From Anaerolineae bacterium (GTDB taxonomy: Bacteria; Chloroflexota; Anaerolineae; Aggregatilineales; UBA3940): a stretch of DNA of 5,979 nt. Both the position numbers and the translations under genes were made by a program. Under the pieces are notes generated by a model, which searched no databases, had not been told where the DNA came from, and worked only from the letters and a program-made list of their open reading frames with translations. The stretch covers positions 1 to 5,979 of the forward strand of contig JAFGNO010000094.1 of NCBI GenBank assembly GCA_016926985.1, given 5' to 3'. This document shows positions 5,670 to 5,979 of this stretch, one piece after another (positions within the stretch are counted from its first letter, which is position 1; each line of letters begins with the position of its first letter).

Positions 5670-5979
5670 ATGGGGGCAGATATCGTTTTATACAATGGGC
5701 GAATTGTCACGCAGGATGACAACCTTCCGGAGGCGTCTGCCATTGCTATACAGGAAGGGCGCATTATCGCCACCAGCGCAACCGGCGACCTGTGTGACCT
5801 GCTTGCTCCCGGTGGCGAGGCAATTGACCTGGAGGGCAGGTTGGTAATACCCGGTCTGGTGGACGCCCATGTGCACCTGTCGTGGTATGCCCATTTCCTG
5901 CACAATGTCGACCTGACCGTCGCGACTTCTGCGCAGCACGCGGTGGAACTGGTCGCCCGGCAGGCGGACTCCCTTGAGC
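5670..5979 (+). CDS. Amidohydrolase, YtcJ-like (family 3), 5' part only
   Basis: The open frame runs from ATG 5670 off the right edge, giving 103 codons of a family that is normally 500 or more residues. The start shows the typical amidohydrolase beta-sandwich beginning, ADIVLYNGRIVTQD (3-16), followed by AIAIQEGRIIA (24-34). The sheet-to-barrel junction is IDLEGRLVIPGLVDAHVHL (52-70), with the metal-binding HxH as H67 and H69. The following HLSWYAHFLHNVDLT is the style of the YtcJ/amidohydrolase_3 group (metal-dependent hydrolases of amide or related bonds). The other metal ligands and the C-terminus lie outside the window, so neither substrate nor integrity can be judged. Confidence 0.85.
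   Translation, partial: MGADIVLYNGRIVTQDDNLPEASAIAIQEGRIIATSATGDLCDLLAPGGEAIDLEGRLVIPGLVDAHVHLSWYAHFLHNVDLTVATSAQHAVELVARQADSLE

Overview
The window is a compact bacterial stretch with every gene on the + strand and almost no intergenic space. The first part is the classic cluster that sits beside rpmH near many bacterial origins: a probable rpmH tail, then rnpA, yidD, an extra lipoprotein gene, yidC and jag/khpB. The second part is a three-gene metabolic run: a PfkB-family sugar/nucleoside kinase, an M24 (Xaa-Pro type) metallopeptidase, and the 5' end of an amidohydrolase that leaves the window. The moderately GC-rich composition, the style of the proteins and the insertion of a PQQ-type propeller lipoprotein between yidD and yidC suggest a member of Chloroflexota, probably class Anaerolineae. 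That placement is inference from remembered family resemblance, not from a search.

Region 1 (1-3550) makes parts of the RNA-processing and membrane-biogenesis machinery. RnpA is the protein of RNase P. YidD and YidC help insert membrane proteins. KhpB/Jag is an RNA-binding protein commonly encoded next to YidC. The additional gene at 627-1832 encodes a lipoprotein with eight tandem propeller repeats, so a membrane-anchored, outward-facing scaffold is encoded between two membrane-insertion factors. rnpA/yidD (ATGA) and yidD/lipoprotein (TAATG) overlap, which points to translational coupling. yidC follows the lipoprotein after 16 nt.

Region 2 (3551-3613) contains a 10-bp G+C-rich hairpin followed by a T-rich stretch. 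This looks like an intrinsic terminator closing the jag operon, although the next gene starts almost at once.

Region 3 (3614-5979) holds the kinase, the M24 peptidase (20-nt gap) and the amidohydrolase (8-nt gap, with its Shine-Dalgarno sequence overlapping the peptidase stop codon). The spacing suggests one transcript. The kinase has the PfkB substrate-side and catalytic motifs. The peptidase has all five predicted metal ligands. The amidohydrolase has the HxH metal motif. Their substrates cannot be read from sequence.

I found no tRNA, rRNA, CRISPR array, insertion sequence or convincing sigma-70 promoter. The most unusual item is the eight-bladed lipoprotein embedded in the yidD-yidC cluster. 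The rest is largely conserved housekeeping content.
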